64,000 nt of DNA, from NCBI RefSeq assembly GCF_013408825.1, contig NZ_JACCBZ010000001.1, positions 372,001 through 436,000 on the forward strand. The letters are read 5' to 3'. The position numbers were made by a program, and so were the translations under genes. This DNA comes from Mucilaginibacter tundrae. GTDB lineage: Bacteria; Bacteroidota; Bacteroidia; Sphingobacteriales; Sphingobacteriaceae. Shown piece after piece: positions 26,362 to 35,361 of the stretch. The notes beneath the pieces are model-generated. The model saw nothing but the letters and a program-made list of their open reading frames with translations. It had not been told where the DNA came from and ran no database searches. Positions within the stretch are counted from its first letter, which is position 1, and each line of letters starts with the position of its first letter.

Positions 26362-26928
26362 TTAATTAAGCCGTTTTGTCAGTTGTTCTTCAATTAATTT
26401 GAATACTTGCAGTGGTTTTAACCCACGCCAATTCAATTCGTCAAGCGCACCGCCGAAATTTATATAATAATCAATGTTATTGCGTTTAAATTCCTCGATC
26501 ACATGTTCGCGGAAATTGATACCCGCTATCCATCCATCCTCAACCTCCTGAAACCATTCCTCATAATAACAATCATCTGATGAGTGGAAATTCAACACAT
26601 TTTCACCAATGAGTATAAAATGCACAATTCCCTGGTCAACCATCAGGTCTATCAGTTCTCGCTTCATCAGCATAATATCATTGTTTATCGCATCATTCCA
26701 TTCACCAATAAATTCGATAATGGAGTATCCACGCTCATAATCAACAAACAACACCTTTAAATACAACGTATTTGAGCCGAAAGAATCCCATTGCGGGTGC
26801 AGCAAATAGTTGTATACCTGCTTATCAAATTCAAACTCACTGTACTGTGTAGCATAAAAAGGCGAAAACTCATCCTCCGATGCTACGTAGTCATCTCTCC
26901 AACGGTAATATGGTTCTATTTCGTGCAT
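26362..26928 (-). CDS. conserved hypothetical protein, 188 aa
   Basis: A soluble acidic/aromatic protein (EPYYRWRDDYVASEDEFSPFY; YYEEWFQEVEDGWIAGINFREHV). No signal, membrane segment or catalytic motif that I recognise. The many Tyr/Trp/Asp residues and mixed alpha/beta pattern resemble Bacteroidota-specific conserved hypotheticals located by murQ. It starts 44 bp after the murQ stop on the same strand, so the two may be cotranscribed, suggesting but not proving a cell-wall-recycling link. Confidence 0.7.
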   Translation of the reverse strand: MHEIEPYYRWRDDYVASEDEFSPFYATQYSEFEFDKQVYNYLLHPQWDSFGSNTLYLKVLFVDYERGYSIIEFIGEWNDAINNDIMLMKRELIDLMVDQGIVHFILIGENVLNFHSSDDCYYEEWFQEVEDGWIAGINFREHVIEEFKRNNIDYYINFGGALDELNWRGLKPLQVFKLIEEQLTKRLN

Positions 26929-26972
26929 TCTTCTTAATTCAAAATTCTAAAGTCAAAATTCAAAAGAACATT

Positions 26973-27788
26973 TTAAATTTTACTTGTCTTATAGGCATCA
27001 ATAGATAATCTCACGCTGCCATGCTGCTTTAACAAACCTGCGGCAGTTGTTTCATCAACACCTGTTTCAGTCATGATCATCCGGGTACCGCGATCTACCA
27101 GTTTATTATTGGTGAGTTGCATATCCACCATTTTATTCCCCTTTACCCTACCCAGCTGTATCATTACCGCGGTGCTTAGCATATTCAAAACCAACTTTTG
27201 CGCAGTACCGGCCTTCATCCGGGTTGATCCCGTTAAAAACTCCGGGCCGGTTACCACCTCTACCGGGTATTGTGCCTCTGCAGCAACCGGACTGCCACTA
27301 TTACATACGATACAACCCGTTACAATATTGTTTTGGTTAGCCATATTTAATCCGCCGATGACATAAGGTGTAGTACCCGATGCCGCGATCCCAACCAAAA
27401 CATCCTTTTCATTAATATTATATTCCTGCAGATCCTTCCATGCCTGCTGGGTATCGTCCTCGGCAAATTCAACCGCTTTGCGTATGGCACTATCACCACC
27501 GGCAATAATCCCAACCACCATATCAAAAGGTACGCCGAAAGTCGGCGGGCATTCCGAGGCATCAACCACACCTAATCGGCCGCTGGTACCCGCGCCAATG
27601 TAAAACAAGCGCCCCCCTGCTTTCATCCGTTCAGCGGTAACGCTCACCAATTTTTCTATTTGTGGCAAAGCTTTAGCTACTGCAAAAGGCACGGTCTGAT
27701 CCTGGTCGTTTATATTTTGGAGGATTTCCGCAATAGGCATCTTCTCCAAATTGTTATATAGGGAACTTTTCTCGGTAGTAGATTCCAT
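26973..27788 (-). CDS. murQ: N-acetylmuramic acid 6-phosphate etherase
   Basis: A 271-residue SIS-domain enzyme. The signature GAGTSGRLGVVDASECPPTFG lies at about 63-83. Other MurQ pieces are the catalytic-region AEDDTQQAW, AASGTTPYVIGG, and TGSTRMKAGTAQKLVLNMLST near 190-210. It splits the lactyl ether of MurNAc-6-P to GlcNAc-6-P and D-lactate in peptidoglycan recycling. The family is often ~300 residues; this copy ends shortly after SVRLSIDAYKTSKI, slightly short at the C-terminus but with all core motifs present. Confidence 0.93.
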   Translation of the reverse strand: MESTTEKSSLYNNLEKMPIAEILQNINDQDQTVPFAVAKALPQIEKLVSVTAERMKAGGRLFYIGAGTSGRLGVVDASECPPTFGVPFDMVVGIIAGGDSAIRKAVEFAEDDTQQAWKDLQEYNINEKDVLVGIAASGTTPYVIGGLNMANQNNIVTGCIVCNSGSPVAAEAQYPVEVVTGPEFLTGSTRMKAGTAQKLVLNMLSTAVMIQLGRVKGNKMVDMQLTNNKLVDRGTRMIMTETGVDETTAAGLLKQHGSVRLSIDAYKTSKI

Positions 27789-27947
27789 TTCGGGCGGTGT
27801 TTTTACAAAATTGGTTAAAAATGAAACAGGATTATAATTTTTTTAGTCTGCATCGATTAATAAAACGCAGAGAGTAGCCATTCCACAAAACATTAAAAAA
27901 ATTTACCGAAAGTTAATTTTATAATTTTTCTCATCGCGGCAATTGGC

Positions 27948-27955
27948 TAACTTTG
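27948..27955 (+). promoter_or_regulatory. -7 promoter box of the S41 peptidase gene
   Basis: TAACTTTG matches TAnnTTTG exactly and lies 17 bp before the ATG at 27972, giving a very short 5' leader. Confidence 0.6.
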
Positions 27956-27971
27956 TGTGTGACAATTTAGT

Positions 27972-29567
27972 ATGAAAAAGGGCGCGGGCATCATCTTCAG
28001 GTCGGTTATTTTAATTTTAATAGGTGTAGCTATTGGTCTTCTTGTTGGTGATAATAGTTTTTCTTCAAGGTATCTTGATGGGCCTACTGTAAGAAACGAC
28101 AAATTGGCTAAAGTACTGCAACTGGTGCGCCAAAATTATGTCGACTCAGTAAACGTTGATAGCGTTGAAGGCGTAACCGCCAATAATTTATTGCAGAATC
28201 TCGACCCACACTCGGTCTACCTCCCTCCAAAACAGGCGCAAGCGATTAATGAGAAACTGGAAGGCGGCTTTAACGGTTTCGGCATCGAATACCAGCTTTT
28301 GCGTGACACACTATTCATCACCCAGGTTTATCCAAACGGACCTGCACAAAAAGCTGGCTTGGTTAGTGGTGACGCGATCATTGACATTAATAATAAAAAA
28401 TTCTCGGGCACTGATCTTACTACCGAGAAGGTTGACAACGTGTTTACCGATGAAAATAATAAACAGCTAGTACTTAACGTAATAACTCCTATTGACCAAC
28501 ATAGTAAATCTTTAACAGTAAAGCGCGGCTATGTTGACCTGAGCAGCATTGATGCTTATTATATGGCAACACCAACCATAGGCTATGTTAAAATAAGCAA
28601 GTTTGCCTCCACTACTGACAATGATTTCAGGCACGCCCTTGTTGATTTGAAGCAAAAGGGGATGAAAAAACTGATATTGGACATCAGGGGCAATGGAGGG
28701 GGCTATTTAAACACCGCTACCGCTATGGCCAACGAGTTTTTGACCAAAGGCCAACTAATAGTTTACACCAAAGGATCGCACGAACAGCGTACAGATTATT
28801 TCGCTACCGATTCCGGCGTGTTTCAACAAGGTAAGATGGCTGTTTTGATAGATGAGTATTCGGCTTCAGCAAGCGAAATATTGGCAGGTGCTTTACAGGA
28901 TCTCGACCGTGCCGTAATCATTGGCCGTCGCTCCTTTGGTAAGGGTTTGGTACAACAGCAATTTCCTTTTGATGATGGCTCGGCAGTTAACTTAACGGTA
29001 GCCAGGTATTACACCCCCTCAGGTAGATCAATCCAAAAATCATATTCAAGCGGGATTGATAATTACCATAACGAGCTGTCAAACCGAATGAAAAAAGGCG
29101 AACTATTTTCGGCTCGAAGTAATATGGATGATAGTCTTTTTAAACAGCGGTCGCCTTATCATACACTCAGCGGAAAACAAGTATACAGCCATGGCGGTAT
29201 TATGCCCGATATTTTTATACCTGCGGATAGCTCCGAGGATACTCAGCTAATACAGGAATTAGACGACAACCAACTTTTTTCTGCTTACGTACTTGACAGG
29301 ATGCAGCCGACGTTAAGTAAATATAGTTCAGCAGAAGATTTTGTAAATCATTTTTCAGTAAATGGAAACATGTTTGATGATTTTATCATCTACGCCTCGG
29401 GCACTATAAAAGAAATGGATCCGGGCGATATCATCGTATCCAAATCAACCATAAAATTGTTATTGAAAGCTTATGCCGCACGCTTTAAATGGGGCGATGA
29501 AGCTTATTTTGAAACTGTGAACAACGAAGATCCGGGATTCAAAAAAGCTGTGGAAGCAATTAAATAA
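27972..29567 (+). CDS. S41 family carboxyl-terminal processing peptidase
   Basis: A 531-residue protein with an N-terminal signal-anchor (about 9-25, IIFRSVILILIGVAIGLLVG). A PDZ domain spans about 85-170 (GGFNGFGIEYQLL, GPAQKAGLVSGDAIIDINN). The S41 catalytic domain carries LDIRGNGGGYLNTA and the nucleophile Ser in DEYSASASEILAGAL, with the Lys partner in GRRSFGKGLVQ. It cleaves periplasmic proteins or C-terminal tails (Prc/CtpA class). The gene is divergent from murQ and convergent with der. Confidence 0.92.
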   Translation: MKKGAGIIFRSVILILIGVAIGLLVGDNSFSSRYLDGPTVRNDKLAKVLQLVRQNYVDSVNVDSVEGVTANNLLQNLDPHSVYLPPKQAQAINEKLEGGFNGFGIEYQLLRDTLFITQVYPNGPAQKAGLVSGDAIIDINNKKFSGTDLTTEKVDNVFTDENNKQLVLNVITPIDQHSKSLTVKRGYVDLSSIDAYYMATPTIGYVKISKFASTTDNDFRHALVDLKQKGMKKLILDIRGNGGGYLNTATAMANEFLTKGQLIVYTKGSHEQRTDYFATDSGVFQQGKMAVLIDEYSASASEILAGALQDLDRAVIIGRRSFGKGLVQQQFPFDDGSAVNLTVARYYTPSGRSIQKSYSSGIDNYHNELSNRMKKGELFSARSNMDDSLFKQRSPYHTLSGKQVYSHGGIMPDIFIPADSSEDTQLIQELDDNQLFSAYVLDRMQPTLSKYSSAEDFVNHFSVNGNMFDDFIIYASGTIKEMDPGDIIVSKSTIKLLLKAYAARFKWGDEAYFETVNNEDPGFKKAVEAIK

Positions 29568-29570
29568 TTT

Positions 29571-29655
29571 GAACCAGAATTAAACGGATTAGACAGATTT
29601 ACAGGATAATAAAGTATCATCCTGTAAATCTGTCTAATCAAATAAATCTTGGTTC
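29571..29655. repeat. palindrome/bidirectional terminator between S41 peptidase and der
   Basis: Outer arms GAACCA (29571-29576) and TGGTTC (29650-29655), and perfect 21-bp inner arms at 29587-29607 and 29619-29639 (GATTAGACAGATTTACAGGA...). It fills the whole convergent gap and could end both transcripts, though no T-run follows. Confidence 0.75.
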
Positions 29656-29657
29656 AC

Positions 29658-30959
29658 CTATTTCTGCCTGAACCAAATTTGAACAGGTGCGCCATTAAAA
29701 TCGAAATTCTCTCTTAATTTATTTTCCACAAAGCGGTAGTATGGTTCTTTAACATACTGCGGCAGGTTGCAAAAAAACGCGAACATGGGCGATGAGCCTG
29801 CTATTTGGGTGATGTATTTTATTTTTACGTATTTACCTTTGATAGATGGTGGCGGCATGGCCTCGATGATCGGCAGTAATACTTCGTTTAATTTTGATGT
29901 AGGGATGCGTTTAGCACGGTTTGCATAAACTTGGTTAGCAACCTCAATAACCTTTAACACACGTTGTTTTTCGGTAACCGAAGTAAACACAATAGGCACA
30001 TCGGTAAACGGCGCTATCTTCTCGCGGATCATTTCTTCAAATACTTTAATGGTTTTGTTATTCTTCTCGATCAAATCCCATTTGTTCACTACAATAACAA
30101 CACCTTTTTTATTCTTTTCAGCAAGGTGGAATATATTGATGTCCTGCGACTCGATACCTTCAACAGCATCAAGCATCAGGATGATCACGTCCGCCTCTTC
30201 AATCGCCTTAATGGTACGCATTACCGAGTAAAATTCGATATTCTCCTTTACCTTGGTTTTTTTACGCATCCCTGCAGTATCGATAAGCATAAAATCATGC
30301 CCGTACTGGTTGTAGTGGATATGGATAGAATCGCGCGTAGTACCGGCAATCGGGGTAACTATATTACGGTCCTTACCAATCAACGAATTAATGATAGACG
30401 ATTTACCCACATTTGGCCGACCAACAATGGCATACTTCGGCAAAGTATTAGCTTCAGTAGGCTCATCATCAAAATGTTTGACTACGTCGTCCAACAATTC
30501 ACCTGTGCCAGAACCTGTCATTGATGAGATGTTATATAACTCGCCTAAACCAAGGCTATAAAACACCATCGAGTCAGATAATAACGAGGTATTATCCATT
30601 TTATTAACCACCACAAATACCGGTTTTTTGCCTTTGCGAAGCAATGCCGCTATTTCATCATCCAGATCGGTAATCCCGGTAGTAACATCAACCACAAACA
30701 GGATCACACTTGCTTCCTCAATAGCGATGATCACCTGCTCACGAATGGCAGCCTCAAATACATCCTCGGAATTTGCTACGTAACCACCAGTATCAATTAC
30801 GGTAAAGCTATGGTGCGTCCATTCAGAGATACCGTAATGCCTGTCGCGGGTTACGCCGCTCACGTCATCAACAATCGCCTTGCGGCTCTCGGTTAAACGG
30901 TTATATAATGTTGATTTGCCTACGTTGGGCCTGCCCACTATGGCTACTATATTGCTCAT
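29658..30959 (-). CDS. der: ribosome biogenesis GTPase Der
   Basis: A 433-residue protein with two tandem GTPase domains: G1 GRPNVGKST near 8-16 with DTGG (G3), then G1 GRPNVGKSS near 182-190 with DTAG. NKMD and NKWD G4 motifs are present, and a KH-like C-terminal domain follows ([20 protein letters not shown]). Der acts in 50S ribosomal subunit maturation. The length and double G-domain are diagnostic. The era gene lies upstream on the same strand, with a palindromic element between. Confidence 0.97.
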   Translation of the reverse strand: MSNIVAIVGRPNVGKSTLYNRLTESRKAIVDDVSGVTRDRHYGISEWTHHSFTVIDTGGYVANSEDVFEAAIREQVIIAIEEASVILFVVDVTTGITDLDDEIAALLRKGKKPVFVVVNKMDNTSLLSDSMVFYSLGLGELYNISSMTGSGTGELLDDVVKHFDDEPTEANTLPKYAIVGRPNVGKSSIINSLIGKDRNIVTPIAGTTRDSIHIHYNQYGHDFMLIDTAGMRKKTKVKENIEFYSVMRTIKAIEEADVIILMLDAVEGIESQDINIFHLAEKNKKGVVIVVNKWDLIEKNNKTIKVFEEMIREKIAPFTDVPIVFTSVTEKQRVLKVIEVANQVYANRAKRIPTSKLNEVLLPIIEAMPPPSIKGKYVKIKYITQIAGSSPMFAFFCNLPQYVKEPYYRFVENKLRENFDFNGAPVQIWFRQK

Positions 30960-30965
30960 GTTATT

Positions 30966-31100
30966 TTAGAATCAAGAATCGAGAGTCAAGAATCAAGATA
31001 ATGCAAAATTGCGATATTCCTGATAATCCTCTGATTCTATTGTGTAATTTATTAAATCTCCGCCAATTATCCTGGCTCTTGATTCTTGTATCTTGCTTCT
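30966..31100. repeat. imperfect inverted repeat, ATCAAGAATC type
   Basis: ATCAAGAATCGAGAGTCAAG near 30971-30990 has an inverted partner of the CTCTTGATTCTTG type near 31076-31090. It occupies the der-era gap. Low complexity; it resembles the repeats at 444 and 25020 in style. Confidence 0.55.
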
Positions 31101-31102
31101 TT

Positions 31103-31978
31103 CTATTCGTACCCAAATTTTTTCAGGTAATTTTTTTTGCTGCGCCAGTCGGGGATCACCTTAACAAACATTTCGAGGAATACCTTCTTCTGGAAAAATT
31201 CTTCCATATCCCGGCGGGCATATGTGCCTACAATTTTAAGCATGCCGCCATCCTTGCCTATCAATATGTTTTTCTGCGAATCGCGTTCCACAATAATCTC
31301 CGCACTGATGCGGTGTAATTTTTCTCCTTCAACAAAAGCGGTAACAATTACTTCGCTGCTGTATGGGATTTCTTTTTTATATTGTTTAAAGATCTGCGCG
31401 CGAATCATCTCCGAAGCAAAAAACCTGTCGTTACGATCGGTCAGCGCGTCCTTTTCATAATATGGCGGGTGCTCCGGCAAATGCTCAATAACAAAATTCA
31501 TTACCGCCAACACATTATAATCTTTTAACGCTGATATGGCAAAGATCACTTTTGGATTTAATTTCTCTTTCCAAAATTCAACCTTAGCTTTTACCGTATC
31601 TTCATCGGATTGATCGACCTTATTGATCAAAACCGCAACCGGCGCTTCTGTGCCTGCTAATTTTTTCAACACGTCCTCTTCATCATATTCCTCATAGATA
31701 TCGGTAACCAGTAAGATAAGATCGGCATCAACAATAGAACCATCAACCTGGTGCATCATGCTTTCATGTAAAGCATAATGTGGTTTAATAACGCCGGGCG
31801 TATCAGAAAACACGATCTGGTAATCCTCTTCGTTAACAATACCTAAAATACGGTGACGTGTAGTTTGCGCTTTAGGGGTGATGATTGACATTTTTTCGCC
31901 CACAAGCGCATTCATTAGGGTTGATTTACCTGCGTTTGGCTTACCTATTATACTTACAAATCCTGCTCTGTGGGCCAT
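31103..31978 (-). CDS. era: GTPase Era
   Basis: A 291-residue protein. G1 GKPNAGKST near 12-20, G2 AQTTRHRI, G3 DTPG, G4 NKVD, and a C-terminal KH domain (ISAEIIVERDSQKNILIGKDGGMLKIVG). Era binds the 3' end of 16S rRNA and is needed for 30S maturation. Adjacent der makes a natural ribosome-assembly pair. The size and domain order are standard, with no anomalies. Confidence 0.97.
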   Translation of the reverse strand: MAHRAGFVSIIGKPNAGKSTLMNALVGEKMSIITPKAQTTRHRILGIVNEEDYQIVFSDTPGVIKPHYALHESMMHQVDGSIVDADLILLVTDIYEEYDEEDVLKKLAGTEAPVAVLINKVDQSDEDTVKAKVEFWKEKLNPKVIFAISALKDYNVLAVMNFVIEHLPEHPPYYEKDALTDRNDRFFASEMIRAQIFKQYKKEIPYSSEVIVTAFVEGEKLHRISAEIIVERDSQKNILIGKDGGMLKIVGTYARRDMEEFFQKKVFLEMFVKVIPDWRSKKNYLKKFGYE

Positions 31979-32000
31979 AAAAAAATAAATGAAATATTAT

Positions 32001-32039
32001 TTGGACTGCAAAGAAACGAATTATATCTTTGCAGTCCAA
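32001..32039. promoter_or_regulatory. palindrome with promoter box upstream of tRNA-Met
   Basis: A perfect 13-bp inverted repeat, TTGGACTGCAAAG (32001-32013) and CTTTGCAGTCCAA (32027-32039). TATCTTTG at 32024-32031 fits TAnnTTTG reading toward the tRNA. The palindrome may be incidental or a regulatory site between era and the tRNA. Confidence 0.5.
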
Positions 32040-32122
32040 TTTAAAGCGAATGTAAATTGCATTTTGATTTAACTGGAACACTTTTAGTAGTTATGAACTA
32101 AGAGTTATAATAACAAAAACAG

Positions 32123-32195
<73 letters not shown>

Positions 32196-32199
32196 CCTC

Positions 32200-32246
32200 A
32201 AATCCTCATAGTAAATTGATATACAATTTATTATGAGGATTTTTTA
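32200..32246 (+). terminator. intrinsic terminator after tRNA-Met
   Basis: AAATCCTCATA (32200-32210) pairs with TATGAGGATTT (32232-32242), and the inner TAAATTG/CAATTTA extends it. A T-run follows. Confidence 0.85.
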
Positions 32247-32423
32247 TTTTCAATCGGTGCAATCTGCAGTGCAATTTCATTATGCAAACCTTGAGAGACA
32301 GACCGCCTTCCAGCAGACTAAAACTTATCCATAAGATTACTACTTTGTCAAACGGTACAGAATGTGCAATAAATGTATGTTGTGCAGCGCTTTGTAGTGC
32401 GGGCATATTTTTTATATTTGTTT

Positions 32424-32603
32424 ATGCCAGGCCCAACAGAATTAATTGACCGCATCAAAAGCAACTTTACCCGGGAAGAATTTCCCGCCAAAACGCTGCT
32501 GGTTAAAGAAGGCGCATTGGCTAAAAAGTTGCTCTATGTCGCTAAAGTTACCAGAAAGCTGCCGGTAAAAACTTATATTCTATTAAGCGCGGTAAGAACT
32601 TAA
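32424..32603 (+). pseudogene. truncated Crp/Fnr-like N-terminus
   Basis: The ATG at 32424 opens MPGPTELIDRIKSNFTREEF and continues with PAKTLLVKEGALAKKLLYV. This is the opening of the cyclic-nucleotide-binding domain of Bacteroidota Crp/Fnr regulators. After ~40 residues similarity is lost (AKVTRKLPVKTYILL) and a stop follows at residue 60, against ~190 residues in intact family members. No HTH domain is present. It is probably a remnant left by deletion, in line with the decayed neighbourhood. Confidence 0.5.
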
Positions 32604-32629
32604 TTTGCTGTAGTTTGTTCAATTATCTG

Positions 32630-33085
32630 TCATTTATCAAGATTAACCTGACGCTTCATGAGCAGGCTGGAAGCAATTTTAACCAGCAGCATACGTACAT
32701 TCAGTAAACTCTTCAAGTAGTCGTCTTCTGTCGGGGTTGTCAGTTCGATGGCCGCCATCACCTACGGAATCCCGCTACCGCTGGCATACGTATCAACCTG
32801 TTTTACAAATAGCCACGCAAGCAAAAAACCCGCGGGGGCCAAATAAAGATAAGACCTTTATGAGCTTGATATAACGACATTCCCAACTTTTCCGCCCATT
32901 CAAAAAGTTTAGTATATAAAACAGCTATCACACCTGTTACCAGTGAAGCAATCCAAAAGGACAAAGCCTGTAAAACACTCGTTCTGACTTTATTTCCTTT
33001 GATTTATTTGCAGAAAAAACAAACTGGTCAGCGCATAAAACAGGTAAGCGCCCGATAACACCAGCGTTATTGATCTAAAGGACAT
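32630..33085 (-). pseudogene. degraded ClC-type chloride channel fragment
   Basis: On the minus strand one frame reads LAWLFVKQVDTYASGSGIP, a TAG (32764-32762) and VMAAIELTTPTEDDYLKSLL. GSGIPQV is the Cl- selectivity motif of ClC channels, so the TAG replaces a Gln codon (CAG). Upstream, other frames give LVLSGAYLFYALTSLFF and further hydrophobic pieces, broken by several shifts and stops. A stop ends the piece after LLMKRQVNLDK, so most of the channel is missing. A non-functional N-terminal remnant. Confidence 0.7.
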
Positions 33086-33090
33086 ATGTG

Positions 33091-33420
33091 ATTTTAACCT
33101 GTTCATTAATGCAAAGCAGCTGCGGCTGTTTGTATAAACACTTTCATCATGGAAATATTCTGACGATCAAAGAGTTTAAGCGCTTTAACTTAAAAGCAGT
33201 TCCGGTTATTTATTTGGGGCCGATATTGAATGCGCTGCATCTGTAGTGATAATCTGCCGGGAATTATTGGATTGGCAAACGTCTGGGGAAATCATTACCT
33301 TGTTATTAATCCTGATGCCTGTGTGAAAATTACACTGCTCCTTAATGCCCTTTTTGATCAGCCATTAGTTTTATTGGATAGGTGTCAAAAAACCGAACTG
33401 ATACGCTAAACAAATACGAC
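33091..33420. other. gene-free, probably decayed stretch
   Basis: No intact gene. Short plus-strand open stretches (for example LTIKEFKRFNLKAVPVIYLG near 33166, and DNLPGIIGLANVWGNHYLVI near 33250) look protein-like but are broken by stops and shifts, and I cannot assign them. Likely continuation of the neighbouring pseudogenes. Confidence 0.4.
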
Positions 33421-34506
33421 TTATGTGGAATGTTTTGTACTAAGCTTTCCCAGAAAGAAAAATACAACAGATGACGGGATGAAAATTAAGTTCAGCCAGG
33501 CTTGCCAATCCCACTGAAAGGAATTATTCATAGCCTGCATGCCTCCGGTTTGCAGTTTGGGCAGCCAGTGCAGGGTCGCAAAACTGTAATCCACCATAAG
33601 GGCGGTGAGAAATATACAAAAAGTCAGCGTGACCAGCAGGAACCACATGGTTTTTAGCCCATAATAGCTGCGGAATACCAGCAGCATTGGGATGGTTACT
33701 AAATCTGAAAGGATGAAGGCGATAACACCCCCGAAAGAGATCCCGCCATGCCACAATACGGCTGCCATAACGATATTGCCTACCGAACAAACGAAAGCAA
33801 AAATGGCAATCAGGATACCAGCCAGTGCGTTCCAGGCCAGTATGAACAAATGCGGGAGGTGGTTACTGTTCGTTAAGAAAATGCTTTTCCAAAAACTATC
33901 CGGCACCAGCACCATTAATACGGAGGCGATTGCCACACCGACCAGGATGTCTTTGCCAACCATCATTACATCCATGTAAAAATAACCGGATGCGGCGTTC
34001 AGCTTCGCCTTCAGGCCTTTGGCAGCAGGCATGGCCATGTCGTGGTCATGTTCATGCGATACATGCTCTTTAGCTTCAGCTTTTACTTTTGGCGGGTATA
34101 CCCAGGCGATGAGCAGGGCAGAAAGTAAAATAAAAATAATACCGCCAATGACCTCACCTGCAAAAAAAGGCCAGCCCAGCAGGGTGACTATCACAATGAA
34201 TATTTCGAATACGAGATTGGTGCTGGCGACCATAAAAACCACGGCATTTGACCACGTAGAACCCTTGATCAGCAGCGTGCGCGCCATAGAGGCTGCTGCA
34301 TACGAACAGGAAGACGAAATAGCGCCAAAAAAAGAAGAAAGGCCAACTGCGGCAATGGTGTTCTTTCCCAATTTGGTACTTATAGTTTCCGTTGAAATAA
34401 AAGCCCGGATCAGTGCGGACAATATAAAACCAAACGCCAGACCCCAGTAGATGGCCCAGCCCATATGCAGAAATTCGACCGGAATACGGGTTAGCTTTTG
34501 TAACAT
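33421..34506 (-). CDS. permease of the ArsP/YraQ (DUF318) family with His-rich loop
   Basis: A 361-residue protein with about eight to ten hydrophobic helices in two similar halves. Half one carries GAISSSCSYAAASMARTLLIKG and STNLVFE; half two carries CSVGNIVMAAVLWHGGISFG and SDLVTIPMLL. This two-half design is the DUF318/ArsP-YraQ permease pattern, linked in some members to organoarsenical or metal export. A cytoplasmic loop near 147-167 has HVSHEHDHDMAM, a probable metal-binding patch. It is the only intact gene in a decayed segment; substrate unknown. Confidence 0.75.
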   Translation of the reverse strand: MLQKLTRIPVEFLHMGWAIYWGLAFGFILSALIRAFISTETISTKLGKNTIAAVGLSSFFGAISSSCSYAAASMARTLLIKGSTWSNAVVFMVASTNLVFEIFIVIVTLLGWPFFAGEVIGGIIFILLSALLIAWVYPPKVKAEAKEHVSHEHDHDMAMPAAKGLKAKLNAASGYFYMDVMMVGKDILVGVAIASVLMVLVPDSFWKSIFLTNSNHLPHLFILAWNALAGILIAIFAFVCSVGNIVMAAVLWHGGISFGGVIAFILSDLVTIPMLLVFRSYYGLKTMWFLLVTLTFCIFLTALMVDYSFATLHWLPKLQTGGMQAMNNSFQWDWQAWLNLIFIPSSVVFFFLGKLSTKHST

Positions 34507-34673
34507 TTAAAACTGAAACAGGCCGTGCGGTTTTTAGTTTTAAAAGCTTAAGTAATTAAAATGTAACGGTTTATTCTTATATATTAATTTATCGTAGATG
34601 TTCTATTTTTACTTGACAAATAAGATATAACCTTGTATAATAGATATCCGGGAAAGCTTTTATTATTAATACC

Positions 34674-35139
34674 ATGCCGCATAAGGCGAATTTGGGGCAG
34701 CTCCCATCGGAAACTGATACCATCAAGTATGGCGCTTATCTTGTTAACGCAGCGGCTTGTATGGATTGTCATAGTAAAAGATCTCACGGGGATATAATCC
34801 CTGGGACAGAATTTGGCGGTGGGATGGAATTTAAACAACAAGGCGGTGTTGTATGTTCTGCGAATATCACACCGGATAAAACTAACTGGCATAGGATCAT
34901 GGAGTAAAGATATATTCATCCAACGATTTAAAAGCTTTGAAGGTAAAGAAAAGCAGGCGGCTAAACTTAGTCCCGGCGACCCACAAATACCAATGCCATG
35001 GTATATGTATGCCGGAATGAAGGCCAACGATCTTGCAGCAATCTATGCTTATTTAAGAACTGTTAAACCGATCAAAAACCAGGTTATTGCATTTCAGAAG
35101 TTTCGAGCTTGGCAAAAGCTGTATTTGGCTTTCAATTAG
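34674..35139 (+). pseudogene. frameshifted cytochrome c-like gene
   Basis: The first frame from 34674 gives DTIKYGAYLVNAAACMDCHS, with a haem-binding CMDCH, and continues EFGGGMEFKQQGG..CSANITPDK. It stops at 34907 (NWHRIME). The next frame takes over as GIGSWSKDIFIQRFKSFEGK and ends MPWYMYAGMKANDLAAIYAY..TVKPIKNQV up to 35139. Joined by removing one A near 34884-34888, the two parts form a continuous class I cytochrome c of the NITPDK-GIGSW type. The signal peptide is also missing. An inactive remnant, or an assembly error plus 5' loss. Confidence 0.75.
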
Positions 35140-35361
35140 GCCAAGATAGATTTCGAATCATAGATAATGCAGACAAAACCCGCATTTCTTCCATAAAGCG
35201 GTTCCAGTTTAGTCCTGTTGGGCTACCCAAGTATCCCGTTTTTCCAATAAAGAGGTACACAATTCGGCACACTGTTAAAATGGAATCGCTACACTATTTA
35301 GGCGATCCCATTTAAGCCGGTTATTAGCTGCTTATTATTATGTTTATTCTTTAATCATTCC

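Noticed and set aside
35109..35315. 68-codon plus-strand frame after the cytochrome pseudogene
   Set aside because: Overlaps the cytochrome fragment in another frame; no recognisable protein features, and the 35140-35361 gap otherwise shows nothing.
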